DNA of 64,000 nucleotides. Origin: Paracoccaceae bacterium (lineage in GTDB: Bacteria; Pseudomonadota; Alphaproteobacteria; Rhodobacterales; Rhodobacteraceae). The stretch lies in contig WKFI01000002.1 of NCBI GenBank assembly GCA_014872875.1, positions 1-64,000 on the forward strand, written 5' to 3'. The stretch's first letter is position 1. Each line of letters opens with the position of its first letter. Positions 9,729 to 18,446 of the stretch are shown here, piece by piece. The notes under the pieces are model-generated. The model worked only from the letters and a program-made list of their open reading frames with translations. It did not search any database and was not told where the DNA came from. Both the position numbers and the translations under genes were made by a program.

Positions 9729-11675
9729 CTAGTCTTGGCTTAGAAGTGATTGGAACGGGACCAGGGCCTGGTTGTCGGGGTTCAATTCATTGGCACGCAG
9801 CAGAATGTTCCGCGCCAGATCGCTCTGGCCCAGTGCATCGGCAATACGGATCTGCATGACCCAAGCTTGTACCAATTGTGGGTCCAGCCGCGTGGCCTCG
9901 GCAAAAGCCGACATGGCATTTCTATAATTTCGTGTGGTCAGACCGATCCCGCCGAGAACCAAATGCGTCTCGGGGTAGTCGGCCTTGGCCGCGAGTGAAC
10001 CCTGCCATTCGCGCATTGCGCCACGAAAGGCAAAGCGCTGGTCTTGCGGAATTGCAGCGAAATCGAAGGTCAGCATTTCCCGAGCGGCCGCGATCCGCAC
10101 CGACCGGATCGGGTCTTGCAGCAGAGGCAACAGGCGGGTCAACCTGATCTCAGGCGCGGCTTGGCGCTGGATCACCACCGCATGTTCACGCACCAGCGGG
10201 TGCGGGTCTTGCAATAATGCAGCACTGCTGTCGGCCACGGTTGGGGTGGCCATTCCAGTCAGCAATTCCAACGCGCTGGCCCGGATGATAGCAGGCCGGT
10301 CTTCGGCCAGCGCGATCTCAACCAGCTCGGTTACACGGGATGTGTCGCCCTGCCGGGCGGCAAAGAAGCTTTGTGAAAAATGCGGTCCGCGATGGGTTGG
10401 GTCGGGAAAACGCTGTGCGATCTGCGAAGCGGCCCAGTCCGCGGTTTGATCCGTGTGGCAATCGTTGCACGCGTTCGGGGATCCGGTCTGCAGCGTCAGA
10501 TCAGGGCGCGGCACCCGGAAGGAATGGTCGCGCCGACCGTCGATCCCCATGTAGTTTCGTTCGATCATGTGGCAGGACTTGCACTGAGCGCCTTCGGTCT
10601 GTTCGACGTGAAAATGGTGCTCCGGCGTGTCATACTCGGCCAGGCGCAGCGATGGGAAATCCGGGTTGCCCGCAGGGGAATGACACTGGGTGCAAACCGT
10701 ATTGTCCTGGGCAATCAACTCGGCTCGGTGCACATCGTGGCAATTGCTGCAGGACACGCCGTTGGCGTACATTTTCGACTGCAGGAAGGAACCGTAGACA
10801 TAAACCTCGTCCAGGATCTGACCGTCCGGGTGATACAGCGGGGCGCGTAGCAGCGACAAACGATATGCGTTGTGAAACGGTGTGCCGGGCAGGGGGGAGC
10901 CATCTTGCAGCGGTTCGCGACGCGAGTGACAGCCTGCGCATTGCTGTATCAGGACTTCCTGGTCCGTTGTTGAGAAATCAATGGTAAAACCAAGGGAGGA
11001 TAGGGCCGGATCACTGATCTCGGTCCCGTCTTGGGCCCATGCAAGATGTGCCGCGCCGGGGCCATGACAGGACTCACACCCAACCCCGATCTCAGCAGCG
11101 GTGCTGGAGTACTGCCGAGTAGCCGGGTCATAGTTCCGTTCATACCCGGTGGCATGGCATTCGGCGCACCGCGCGTTCCAGTTTTTGTAAGGTCCGGTCC
11201 AATGCAGCCCGTCTTCCGCTGCAATGTCCTGATCCGGGTACAGGTCGTACCAACGTTCGTTCTCGGTGTCCCAGACGGCATCCAGGCTCTGATACCTGCC
11301 TGGCTCGGTCTCGACGATGTATTGTTGCAAGGGTTCAATACCTGCAACGGCAACAACCGGGTACGACACCACTGTCCCATCCGGCGCGTCGGTTTCAACA
11401 AGGAACCGATCTTCGCGGGTCAGAAAGCGGATTTCTACGCCATCCAGATCAAAGCTTCTATGATCGAAATCGGCCAGTATTGTGTCGGGGCTCGGCTCCT
11501 CCCACGCAAGATCATGATGCGATCCGGTCCAGGCTTCGGTTTCCTCGACGTGGCAACCGGCGCAGGTTTCGCTGCCGACATAGTCGGGAGCAGCCATTGC
11601 CGAAAGCGGCAACAGGGTAAACAATACGGCCACGGCCTGTTTGATGTCACAAATCATTCTGGGTCCAGATTTCAT
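9729..11675 (-). CDS. Octaheme c-type cytochrome with C-terminal HEAT and TPR repeats
   Basis: An exported protein of 648 residues. After a signal peptide ending in AMA it has eight CxxCH heme-attachment motifs, at about C38, C170, C200, C246, C309, C328, C365 and C403. No CxxCK site is seen, so it is not NrfA-like. Residues about 430-540 read as HEAT-like helices (for example HPLVREHAV and IRSVRIAAAR), and about 560-640 as TPR-like repeats. It resembles the broad cytochrome c554/multiheme family, but I do not recognise a named enzyme. The start is uncertain: ATG at 11675, an adjacent TTG at 11678, or ATG at 11654, none with a good ribosome site. It is convergent with the sulfatase and close to the nos operon. 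A periplasmic redox role, possibly with nitrogen or sulfur compounds, is inference. Confidence 0.85.
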   Translation of the reverse strand: MKSGPRMICDIKQAVAVLFTLLPLSAMAAPDYVGSETCAGCHVEETEAWTGSHHDLAWEEPSPDTILADFDHRSFDLDGVEIRFLTREDRFLVETDAPDGTVVSYPVVAVAGIEPLQQYIVETEPGRYQSLDAVWDTENERWYDLYPDQDIAAEDGLHWTGPYKNWNARCAECHATGYERNYDPATRQYSSTAAEIGVGCESCHGPGAAHLAWAQDGTEISDPALSSLGFTIDFSTTDQEVLIQQCAGCHSRREPLQDGSPLPGTPFHNAYRLSLLRAPLYHPDGQILDEVYVYGSFLQSKMYANGVSCSNCHDVHRAELIAQDNTVCTQCHSPAGNPDFPSLRLAEYDTPEHHFHVEQTEGAQCKSCHMIERNYMGIDGRRDHSFRVPRPDLTLQTGSPNACNDCHTDQTADWAASQIAQRFPDPTHRGPHFSQSFFAARQGDTSRVTELVEIALAEDRPAIIRASALELLTGMATPTVADSSAALLQDPHPLVREHAVVIQRQAAPEIRLTRLLPLLQDPIRSVRIAAAREMLTFDFAAIPQDQRFAFRGAMREWQGSLAAKADYPETHLVLGGIGLTTRNYRNAMSAFAEATRLDPQLVQAWVMQIRIADALGQSDLARNILLRANELNPDNQALVPFQSLLSQD

Positions 11676-11828
11676 CAAAATATGGGCTACTTAGACAGGA
11701 AAGCTGAATTCTTTTCCATTGCCAATTTCTGATAGCCCGTGGCGTCATCCGTCGTTGATCGTGAAGATAGAGCGTTTTGGAAAGATGTCGCCAGAGTCCT
11801 CGCGGTTGTTGCGGGAGGAAATGCCAAC

Positions 11829-11854
11829 AAAAAAGCCCACCAGAAGGCGGGCTT
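11829..11854 (-). terminator. Rho-independent terminator after the M15/DUF882 peptidase gene
   Basis: Read on the minus strand, AAGCCCGCC and GGTGGGCTT form a 9-bp stem (one G-T pair) with a 4-base loop, followed directly by T residues (11829-11834). It lies 55 bases downstream of the peptidase stop. Confidence 0.85.
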
Positions 11855-11908
11855 GTCATAGATCTCAGAAATCCGAAATGCTTCGACAGGGACGAAGGGG
11901 TGCTGGGA

Positions 11909-12478
11909 TCAGCCCCCCCAGCTTCTGACGTCGCCGCAATCCATGTGGACAAAGTTGGAGCGATAGTATTTGCCGACGCCGCCAGCGCGGCAGGAAATAG
12001 CCGCCTTGGCCACCTGGCTGACCGAGCGTGAAGCAAGACGCAGATCAGCGGCCTGACCCTTCATGTGGAGAGAGTTCTTGGCAACGCCTCGCGACCGGCG
12101 GCGCAGCATCGCATTGGTTTCCGGGCTACGATAACCGGACAGCAACATGTAGGGTTCATTCACGTTCAGCAGGTTGTGCGAGGCGGCCATGATGTCGATG
12201 GTCCGTAGGTCCATCGATTTGACCTTGTCGTTGCGCCAATCGCGCATGAAGTGGTTCACTTCCTTGACGGCGTCCTTGATGTACTTGCCGTCAATCCAAT
12301 AGATCATGTCGATCCGTTCGCCAGTACGCCCCGAATACATCCGTATACGGCGGATGTCGCCGCCGCCGCGCAGGAAGCCTGCTGCCTTGGAATATGTTGG
12401 TGCTGCTACGACTGCCGTTGCTGCGAATGCCCCAAGCAGGGCACGTCGGGTCAAGCCCGAAGTGGTGATATGACTCAT
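11909..12478 (-). CDS. Tat-exported DUF882/M15-type murein peptidase
   Basis: Probable zinc D-alanyl/murein endopeptidase of the YcbK (MepK)-like M15 family. The N-terminus has a twin-arginine signal (LTRRALLG followed by an Ala-rich stretch to SKA). The C-terminal catalytic region shows SLHMKGQAADL, giving the His-x6-Asp zinc motif, and FVHMDCGD, giving the His and Asp of the second motif. About 189 residues from the ATG at 12478; an upstream in-frame ATG at 12517 would add 13 residues that do not look like a signal, and neither has a strong Shine-Dalgarno. It is divergent from an L,D-transpeptidase. E. coli MepK cleaves the 3-3 crosslinks that such enzymes make, so a functional pairing is plausible. 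Confidence 0.87.
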   Translation of the reverse strand: MSHITTSGLTRRALLGAFAATAVVAAPTYSKAAGFLRGGGDIRRIRMYSGRTGERIDMIYWIDGKYIKDAVKEVNHFMRDWRNDKVKSMDLRTIDIMAASHNLLNVNEPYMLLSGYRSPETNAMLRRRSRGVAKNSLHMKGQAADLRLASRSVSQVAKAAISCRAGGVGKYYRSNFVHMDCGDVRSWGG

Positions 12479-12828
12479 GGTTTCCGCGCCGTCCCGTACG
12501 CTTGTATTTCCTGCCATCGCGCGATGTTACGCGCATTTTTCATCCATCCCCAGATGTGCGACATCTATGACACACTCCGATTCGTGTGCCAAGTGATCAT
12601 TATTGCAAGTTGTAATTAGTGGGAATTTTCGGCGATTTTTTGCGCAAACGCAGGCAAAAACCCACCACATTTTGTTGAGAGCCCAAGGCACGCGACGCAA
12701 GTTCGCATCACATTTACGGGGAATTTTTGGCTGATGAAATCGTGAATGGACTTTGCGGGATGGCATCCGACAAGATTTAGGATAGTCAAATAAATCAACG
12801 CTGTTTAAGTCTCGCAGGGCCCCAGATC
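12479..12828. other. Divergent promoter region between two murein genes
   Basis: About 350 bases of non-coding DNA, clearly richer in A+T than the genes on either side, with several T and A runs (around 12535-12545, 12640-12660 and 12725). It must carry the promoters for the leftward peptidase and the rightward L,D-transpeptidase. I see no operator palindrome or structured RNA that I would defend. Confidence 0.5.
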
Positions 12829-14439
12829 ATGTTCATTTCGACCCGTCACCTATTTTCTCGAACCTTGGTTGCGAGTGCTCTTTGCCTGTCCTTGGCGGGT
12901 TTCGGGTCTCCGGCCCAGGCACAGGTGACGGCCTTCAAACAGGCCATTGCCGAAGCCGCTTCGGCAGATAGCGCTGTGGCATCGCATTACCGGTCCGCAG
13001 ATTACGAACCGCTCTGGACCGTTGAAACCGATGAGGGTCGGGCCCGCCGCGCTGCCTTGCTGAATGCACTCGAAAGCGCCCATATGCACGGTTTGCCGGA
13101 TATGGGACATGTGGCCGAAAGACTTCGACAGCAAATGGCGGACGTGCGCACGACCCGCGATCTGGGTCTGGTCGAAGTGGCGCTGAGTCGTGCTTTTGTG
13201 GATTATGCAACCGACATCCAGATCGGTCAGGTCACACCGTCGAAGATCGACAAAGGGATCGTTCGGGAGCTTCCGGAACGGGATCGAAGCGCCTATCTCT
13301 CAGGGTTGGAGCGCTCGGCTCCGTCGGCCTTCATCAACGCCCTGCCGCCGGAAACCCGTGAATACCGCGCCTTGATGAAAGAGAAATTCCGTCTGGAGCG
13401 CTTGTTGGTCGATGGCGGCTGGGGGTCAAAAGTTCCGGTTCGCAAGATGGAGCCAGGCGATACCGGCGAGGGCGTGGTCGCTTTGCGCAATCGTCTGGTG
13501 CGCATGGGCTACCTCCAGCCAACCCCGTCGGCCGCCTATGACACGGCGATGCAATCGGCCGTGCAACGCTTCCAGTTGGAACATGGGCTGGAAGCCGATG
13601 GAATTGCTGGCAAGGGTACAATCACCGAGATGAACGTACCGGTCGAAAAGCGCTTGAAATCCATCATTGTTGCCATGGAGCGCGAGCGGTGGATGAACAA
13701 GGATCGTGGAACGCGCCATATTCTGGTGAACCAGACCGATTTCACCGCCAAGGTTATCGATGACGGTGCGGTCACTTTTGTTACCCGCTCGGTCATCGGC
13801 AAGAACACCTCGGATCGCCGCTCGCCGGAATTTTCGGACGAGATGGAGCATATGGTGATCAACCCCAGCTGGTATGTGCCGCGTTCTATCATCACCAAGG
13901 AATATCTGCCGCAGCTAAGGGCCAACCCCCATGCGGTCAGCCATATCGAGATCACCGACAGCCGTGGCCGTCGCGTGAACCGGAACGCCGTGGACTTCAG
14001 CCAGTACTCAGCGCGCAGTTTCCCCTTTGCGATGCGCCAGCCGCCCTCCAGCCGCAACGCGCTGGGATTGGTGAAGTTCATGTTCCCCAACAAGCACAAC
14101 ATCTATTTGCACGACACCCCGCACAAGAGCCTGTTCAAGCACGAGGTGCGGGCCTATTCGCATGGCTGTATCCGTCTCGCGCAGCCGTTCGAGTTTGCGT
14201 ATGCGATCCTGGCCCGTCAGGAGGCCGACCCCAAGGGGTACTTCCATTCTGTTTTGAATACCGGGAAGGAAACCAAGGTCGAGCTGGACCAGAAAATCCC
14301 GGTCCACATCATCTATCGTACCGCCTTCACCAGCCCCAAGGGCCGTATGGAATATCGTCGTGACATCTATGACCGCGACGCAAAGATCTGGAACGCTTTG
14401 GAAAGCAAAGGGGTAGCCCTCCCATCTGTTCAGGGGTAA
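12829..14439 (+). CDS. L,D-transpeptidase (YcbB/LdtD-type) with peptidoglycan-binding domain
   Basis: Periplasmic enzyme that forms 3-3 crosslinks in peptidoglycan. The 536 residues contain a signal peptide (cleavage near AQAQ) and an N-terminal scaffold region. A PG_binding_1 domain around residues 205-265 (GDTGEGVVALRNRL ... LEADGIAGKGT) is followed by a YkuD catalytic domain from about 295. The active-site motif is SHGCIR with the nucleophile Cys447, preceded by the HDTP histidine. Domain order and length match the LdtD/YcbB group. It is divergent from the DUF882 peptidase and 37 bases before lpxD; a shared transcript is possible but not shown. Confidence 0.93.
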   Translation: MFISTRHLFSRTLVASALCLSLAGFGSPAQAQVTAFKQAIAEAASADSAVASHYRSADYEPLWTVETDEGRARRAALLNALESAHMHGLPDMGHVAERLRQQMADVRTTRDLGLVEVALSRAFVDYATDIQIGQVTPSKIDKGIVRELPERDRSAYLSGLERSAPSAFINALPPETREYRALMKEKFRLERLLVDGGWGSKVPVRKMEPGDTGEGVVALRNRLVRMGYLQPTPSAAYDTAMQSAVQRFQLEHGLEADGIAGKGTITEMNVPVEKRLKSIIVAMERERWMNKDRGTRHILVNQTDFTAKVIDDGAVTFVTRSVIGKNTSDRRSPEFSDEMEHMVINPSWYVPRSIITKEYLPQLRANPHAVSHIEITDSRGRRVNRNAVDFSQYSARSFPFAMRQPPSSRNALGLVKFMFPNKHNIYLHDTPHKSLFKHEVRAYSHGCIRLAQPFEFAYAILARQEADPKGYFHSVLNTGKETKVELDQKIPVHIIYRTAFTSPKGRMEYRRDIYDRDAKIWNALESKGVALPSVQG

Positions 14440-14476
14440 GCACGGGGTTCAAACTCTTGAACCAAAGGAACCCCGG

Positions 14477-15568
14477 ATGGCCTATACGATCAAAGAAATC
14501 GCCGAGTCCTTGGGCATCGAGGCGGTTGGCGACACCGATTTGATGATTTCCGGGGCCAACGAGCCTGCTTTGGCTTCCAAGGATGAGCTGGCCATGTCGA
14601 TGGCGCCCAAATACGCCGAAGACCTGTCCAAAGGTCAGGCCTTAGCAGCCCTGCTTTGGGAAGGTGCCGATTGGCAGGCCCTCGGGCTACAGGCCGCGAT
14701 GTTCACAGCAAGGCCGCGCATGGCCATGTCCGGAGTGACAACCATGCTGGACAAGGGACAAAGCTTTGGCACCGGCATTCATCCCTCAGCCGTGATCGAT
14801 GAGTCCGCCGAGATTGGCGATGGCGTCAGCATCGCCCCTCTGGCCGTCATCGGCGCCAGAGCGAAAATCGGCGCAGGCAGCGTGATTGGACCGCATTGTG
14901 TCATCGGATCGGACGTTGTGATCGGGCAGGGTGCTTTCCTGCGCGAGGCGGTGACAATCGGCGCCCGAGTGGAAATTGGTGACCGGTTTATCTGTCAGCC
15001 CGGCGCCCGGATCGGGTCGGACGGATTCTCCTTTGTTACGCCCGAAGTCTCGACCGTGGAAAACGCCCGAAAAACCATGGGCGACCAAGGCGACGCCGGG
15101 GCTCAGTCCTGGGTGCGTATCCACTCGTTGGGGGCGGTCAAAATCGGACATGACGTCGAAATCGGCTCGAATTGCACCATCGACAACGGGACAATTCGCA
15201 ACACTGAAATCGGTGATGGCACAAAGCTGGATAACCAGGTCCATATCGGTCACAACACTCGTATCGGCCGCGATTGCCTGCTCTGCGGACAGGTCGGGAT
15301 CTCCGGTTCGGTTGAGGTCGGCAACAATGTGGTCATGGGCGGTCAGGTCGGTGTCGTCGACAATATCTTTGTCAGCGACGGTGTAATTGCCTCGGGCGGC
15401 AGCAAACTGCTGTCCAATGTCCCCAAGGGGCGTGTCCTGATGGGCTATCCGGCAGTGAAAATGGATCTGCACACCGAAATCTACAAGGCACAACGCAGGC
15501 TTCCGCGACTGATGCGCGACGTTGAGGCACTGAAAAAGGCTGTTTCCAAACCGGACGCGAAGGATTAA
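14477..15568 (+). CDS. lpxD: LpxD-like UDP-3-O-acyl-glucosamine N-acyltransferase
   Basis: Transfers a 3-hydroxyacyl chain from ACP to the amino group of UDP-3-O-acyl-glucosamine in lipid A synthesis. The 363 residues have an N-terminal uridine-binding domain (about 1-100) and a long left-handed beta-helix of hexapeptide repeats. The catalytic His lies in IGHN (His259), and GSDGFSF is the conserved LpxD loop. Ribosome site AAAGGAA precedes the ATG. Classical lpxD sits with bamA, fabZ, lpxA and lpxB; here it is followed instead by an acyl carrier protein and a ketoacyl synthase. It may therefore be a second, specialised LpxD paralogue. Function in lipid A is family knowledge; the specialised role is inference. 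Confidence 0.85.
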   Translation: MAYTIKEIAESLGIEAVGDTDLMISGANEPALASKDELAMSMAPKYAEDLSKGQALAALLWEGADWQALGLQAAMFTARPRMAMSGVTTMLDKGQSFGTGIHPSAVIDESAEIGDGVSIAPLAVIGARAKIGAGSVIGPHCVIGSDVVIGQGAFLREAVTIGARVEIGDRFICQPGARIGSDGFSFVTPEVSTVENARKTMGDQGDAGAQSWVRIHSLGAVKIGHDVEIGSNCTIDNGTIRNTEIGDGTKLDNQVHIGHNTRIGRDCLLCGQVGISGSVEVGNNVVMGGQVGVVDNIFVSDGVIASGGSKLLSNVPKGRVLMGYPAVKMDLHTEIYKAQRRLPRLMRDVEALKKAVSKPDAKD

Positions 15569-15601
15569 ATCAGCCCCAACAGTTTGGATCAGGGGTCTGA
15601 C

Positions 15602-15859
15602 ATGAGCATTCAGGACAAGGTTATCTCCATCATCGCCGAGCAGGCGGTTTTGGAACCTTCAGACGTCACACTGGACAGCACGCTTGAGGATCTCGGTATC
15701 GACAGCCTGGGTCTGGTTGAAAGCATCTTCGCCATCGAAGAGGAATTCGACATCTCGATTCCTTTCAATGCCAATGAACCCAGCGAGAGCGATTTCGACA
15801 TCTCGAACGTCGCCGCGATCATCGCCGGGATCGAGAAACTGGTTGCCGAGAAGGGTTGA
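15602..15859 (+). CDS. Acyl carrier protein (specialised, AcpXL-like context)
   Basis: Small acidic carrier of 85 residues with the phosphopantetheine site GIDSLGL (Ser35). The ATG at 15602 follows CAGGGG; the upstream TTG at 15584 is less likely. It differs from housekeeping AcpP in having an extended, Ser/Asp-rich loop (NANEPSESDFD) before the last helix. That loop recalls AcpXL, which carries the very-long-chain acyl group for lipid A in Rhizobiales. It lies 33 bases after lpxD and 31 bases before the ketoacyl synthase, so the three genes are most likely one operon. Confidence 0.88.
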   Translation: MSIQDKVISIIAEQAVLEPSDVTLDSTLEDLGIDSLGLVESIFAIEEEFDISIPFNANEPSESDFDISNVAAIIAGIEKLVAEKG

Positions 15860-15890
15860 CCTGATTGCGGCAGCAACCACGAGGACAGAC

Positions 15891-17099
15891 ATGAAGCGCG
15901 TTGTCATAACCGGGGCAGGAACCATCAATGCATTGGGGCATTCGGTTCCCGAAACTCTGGAGGCGATGCGCGAAGGGCGCTGTGGCATCGGTGATCTTGA
16001 GTTTCGCGACGTCGAGCGCTTGTCGATCCGCATCGGCGGGCAGGTGCGCGGTTTCGAGGCCGAAGGCCGGTTCAACCGGCAACAGATGAGCCTGTACGAC
16101 CGGTTCACCCAATTCACCCTGACCGCCGCGAAAGAAGCGCTGGCTCAGTCTGGTATCGAATTTCACGGTGAACTGGCTGCTAAGTCCGGTGTGGTTCTGG
16201 GGACCGCCGGAGGAGGCGTTTCAACCTGGGATGACAATTACCGATCGGTCTACGAAGACGGCAAGAACCGTGTACACCCTTTTGTTGTGCCCAAGTTGAT
16301 GAACAATGCGGCGGCCAGCCACGTATCAATGGAATACAACCTCAAGGGGCCATCCTTTACGGTCTCCACGGCCTGCGCGTCTTCGAACCACGCCATGGCA
16401 CAGGCGTTCCAGATGGTCCGTTCGGGGATGAGCCCTGCCATGTTGACTGGCGGTTCGGAATCCATGTTGTGTTTTGGTGGCGTCAAGGCCTGGGAAGGGC
16501 TGCGTGTCATGTCCAAGGATGCCTGCCGGCCCTTTAGCGCCAACCGCAATGGAATGGTTCAGGGTGAAGGCGCCGGGATCTTCGTGTTCGAAGAATATGA
16601 GCACGCCAAAAAACGCGGGGCCGAGATCCTGTGCGAGGTGGTTGGGTTTGCCATGTCCTCGGATGCGTCCGATATTGTAATGCCGTCGAAACAGGGCGCT
16701 GCGCGGGCAATTTCCGGAGCGCTGGCAGATGGGAAAATCAGTGCGGACAGTGTTGGATACATCAACGCTCATGGCACCGGTACAGCTGCCAATGACAAGA
16801 CAGAATGCGCGGCTGTGGCGGATGTGTTTGGACCGCATGCGGACAACCTGATGATTTCCTCCACAAAGTCCATGCATGGCCACCTGATTGGCGGCACCGG
16901 CGCGGTGGAACTCCTGGCCTGCATCATGGCATTGCGCGACGGTGTGATTGCGCCGACGATCGGCTATGAAGAACCGGACCCGGAATGCGCGCTGGACGTG
17001 GTTCCGAACGAAGCCCGCGAAGCTCAGGTGGATGTGGCTCTCAGCAATGCTTTTGCCTTTGGTGGTTTGAATGCTGTGCTGGCCCTGAAGAAAGTCTGA
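15891..17099 (+). CDS. Beta-ketoacyl-ACP synthase II (FabF-like)
   Basis: Condensing enzyme that extends an acyl chain with malonyl-ACP. The 402 residues show the full thiolase-fold triad: Cys162 in STACASS, His294 in AHGTGT and His331 in HGHLIGG. No chain-length-factor substitution is seen. The ATG at 15891 follows GAGGACAG. The lpxD-ACP-KAS order argues for a dedicated elongation step rather than primary fatty acid synthesis, but a second general FabF cannot be excluded. Confidence 0.92.
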   Translation: MKRVVITGAGTINALGHSVPETLEAMREGRCGIGDLEFRDVERLSIRIGGQVRGFEAEGRFNRQQMSLYDRFTQFTLTAAKEALAQSGIEFHGELAAKSGVVLGTAGGGVSTWDDNYRSVYEDGKNRVHPFVVPKLMNNAAASHVSMEYNLKGPSFTVSTACASSNHAMAQAFQMVRSGMSPAMLTGGSESMLCFGGVKAWEGLRVMSKDACRPFSANRNGMVQGEGAGIFVFEEYEHAKKRGAEILCEVVGFAMSSDASDIVMPSKQGAARAISGALADGKISADSVGYINAHGTGTAANDKTECAAVADVFGPHADNLMISSTKSMHGHLIGGTGAVELLACIMALRDGVIAPTIGYEEPDPECALDVVPNEAREAQVDVALSNAFAFGGLNAVLALKKV

Positions 17100-17165
17100 C
17101 GCGCGACCATAGACGCTCGGCACTCAGCTGATAAGCTCCTGCAGGCAGCTGCGGGGAGGTCGGAC

Positions 17166-17546
17166 ATGGACAGGGTGACAGGCGGATGCCAATGTGGTGC
17201 GGTCCGATTGGAGGCCTTCGGTGCGCCCGACAGGGTCGGGATCTGCCATTGCATGGACTGCCGCAAACACCACGGGGCCGTGTTTTTCGCCGCCGCGGTG
17301 TTTCCGCGTCAGGCAGTCAGGATAACGGGCACCACGACCAGCTACAAAGGAAGGCATTTCTGCCCTCGCTGCGGCTAATCCGTTTTTGCGGTCAGCGAAG
17401 AAGAGGTGGAGGTCCATCTTGGCGCACTCGACAAAACGGATCAGTTCGTGCCGACCTATGAACTCTGGACGGACAGGCGGGAAAGATGGCTGCCGGAGTT
17501 TACGCCAATGACCCGCCACGACGGAAATCGCCCCGATCCTGACTGA
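17166..17546 (+). pseudogene. GFA-family (CENP-V/GFA zinc protein) gene interrupted by a stop codon
   Basis: The frame from ATG 17166 encodes a typical GFA domain with the zinc motifs CQCG (residues 8-11), CHCMDC and CPRCG. A TAA at codon 71 (17376-17378) stops it just after CPRCG, where family members usually have Ser. Beyond the stop the same frame continues for 55 codons with a normal GFA ending (SVFAVSEEE ... YELWTDRRERWLP) to a TGA at 17544-17546. Full length would be 126 residues. One base change (TCA or similar to TAA) explains the break; there is no frameshift. A short N-terminal product of 70 residues would lack the end of the fold. Confidence 0.82.
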
Positions 17547-17609
17547 CCGGGAGATTGCAACTTTTGCAGTCTTTCCATGAATGCCTGAACTATCAGTCCG
17601 GAAGCAAAC

Positions 17610-17631
17610 AGCCCCGCCAATTGGCGGGGCT
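17610..17631 (-). terminator. Inverted repeat after ialB, probable terminator
   Basis: A perfect GC-rich hairpin, AGCCCCGCC and GGCGGGGCT around AATT, lies 31 bases past the ialB stop. The T tract on the minus side is short (GTTTG), so termination strength is uncertain. Confidence 0.65.
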
Positions 17632-17661
17632 TGAAACCTGTTATTGTTCGGTACGGGCCGC

Positions 17662-18273
17662 TTACTGGCTGACGACGTCCACGATATCAAAACCCGCGGT
17701 GAACCCTTTCAGCGACAGGTCCAATTCGACCACCTGCTCCGGGGCAGGCGCCGGACGCAACGTGATCTTTGCGCTGCCGCCCTGCTTGAAAGCTGTCACA
17801 TCGGCTTCGGTGAAACCGATCTGAGCGACACAACCGATGTTGCTGCAGAAGGTGTAGTTATAGCGTTTTCCCGGTGCCCCATCGACCGAGATTGTCAATT
17901 GTGCAGGAAGGAGGGTTTCCAGCGGAACCACAACCGTTGCACCTGCGACGGCCTGCCCACCTTCTGCCAAGCGGAACAAAGAAAACTCTGCCATCGGGTT
18001 TCCGTTGTCATCGGTCATGATCTGCAACAGCGAACAGGGGTCAACCTCTGCCTCTGTCTTGATGCATGCCAGATCCCAATCTCCATGTTTCTCCTTGGAA
18101 TAGCGCTCTCCAAGGCGTGGACCAGCAGCGACCGGTTCACCCAGATCCAGCAGCTGATCGGCGGTTGCAGGTGCCTGTGTGTCTTCTGTTGCGGTTTCGG
18201 TGTCCTGTGCGGCCAGTGGGGCCGCTGTTGCGATCAGCGCCGCAACCGAAATCGGTTTCAGGAGTTTGAACAT
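17662..18273 (-). CDS. Invasion-associated locus B (IalB) family periplasmic protein
   Basis: Exported protein of 203 residues with a clear signal peptide (cut near AAPLAAQ) and an acidic Thr/Glu/Ala-rich linker. The IalB domain shows GDWDLACI, a second Cys in DPCSLLQ and the Cys pair CSNIGC, which likely forms a disulfide. IalB homologues are common in alphaproteobacteria. The name comes from Bartonella, and no invasion role should be read into this marine-type genome. Single gene, transcribed leftwards. Confidence 0.88.
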   Translation of the reverse strand: MFKLLKPISVAALIATAAPLAAQDTETATEDTQAPATADQLLDLGEPVAAGPRLGERYSKEKHGDWDLACIKTEAEVDPCSLLQIMTDDNGNPMAEFSLFRLAEGGQAVAGATVVVPLETLLPAQLTISVDGAPGKRYNYTFCSNIGCVAQIGFTEADVTAFKQGGSAKITLRPAPAPEQVVELDLSLKGFTAGFDIVDVVSQ

Positions 18274-18413
18274 TCTTGCCTCGTGTTATGTCAGGGCTAT
18301 CTGCTCACGATCTAGCATGGCCGCCGCAAAGTGTCAGGGGATTATCGACCGGGGGGGACGGTTTTGTCGAAATCGTCACAGCTGTTTCAAATCGCGGTGG
18401 ATCTTTGCCTAAA

Positions 18414-18446
18414 ACACAAAAAAGGGAGCTTTGGCAGCTCCCTTTT
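18414..18446 (-). terminator. Strong leftward Rho-independent terminator in an intergenic region
   Basis: Stem AAAAGGGAGCT / AGCTCCCTTTT with a 5-base loop (18420-18446). Read leftwards the stem runs into TTTTTTGTGTTTT, a much better T tract than on the other side (TTTTCC). No annotated gene ends here on the minus strand, so it implies a leftward transcript starting somewhere between 18447 and 18748. Confidence 0.75.

Noticed and set aside
17376-17378. Stop in the GFA gene as programmed readthrough or selenocysteine
   Set aside because: The codon is TAA, not TGA, and no recoding element is visible; a nonsense mutation is simpler.
17662-18273. Virulence (invasion) factor from the IalB name
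   Set aside because: The family is widespread in free-living alphaproteobacteria; nothing else here points to host invasion.
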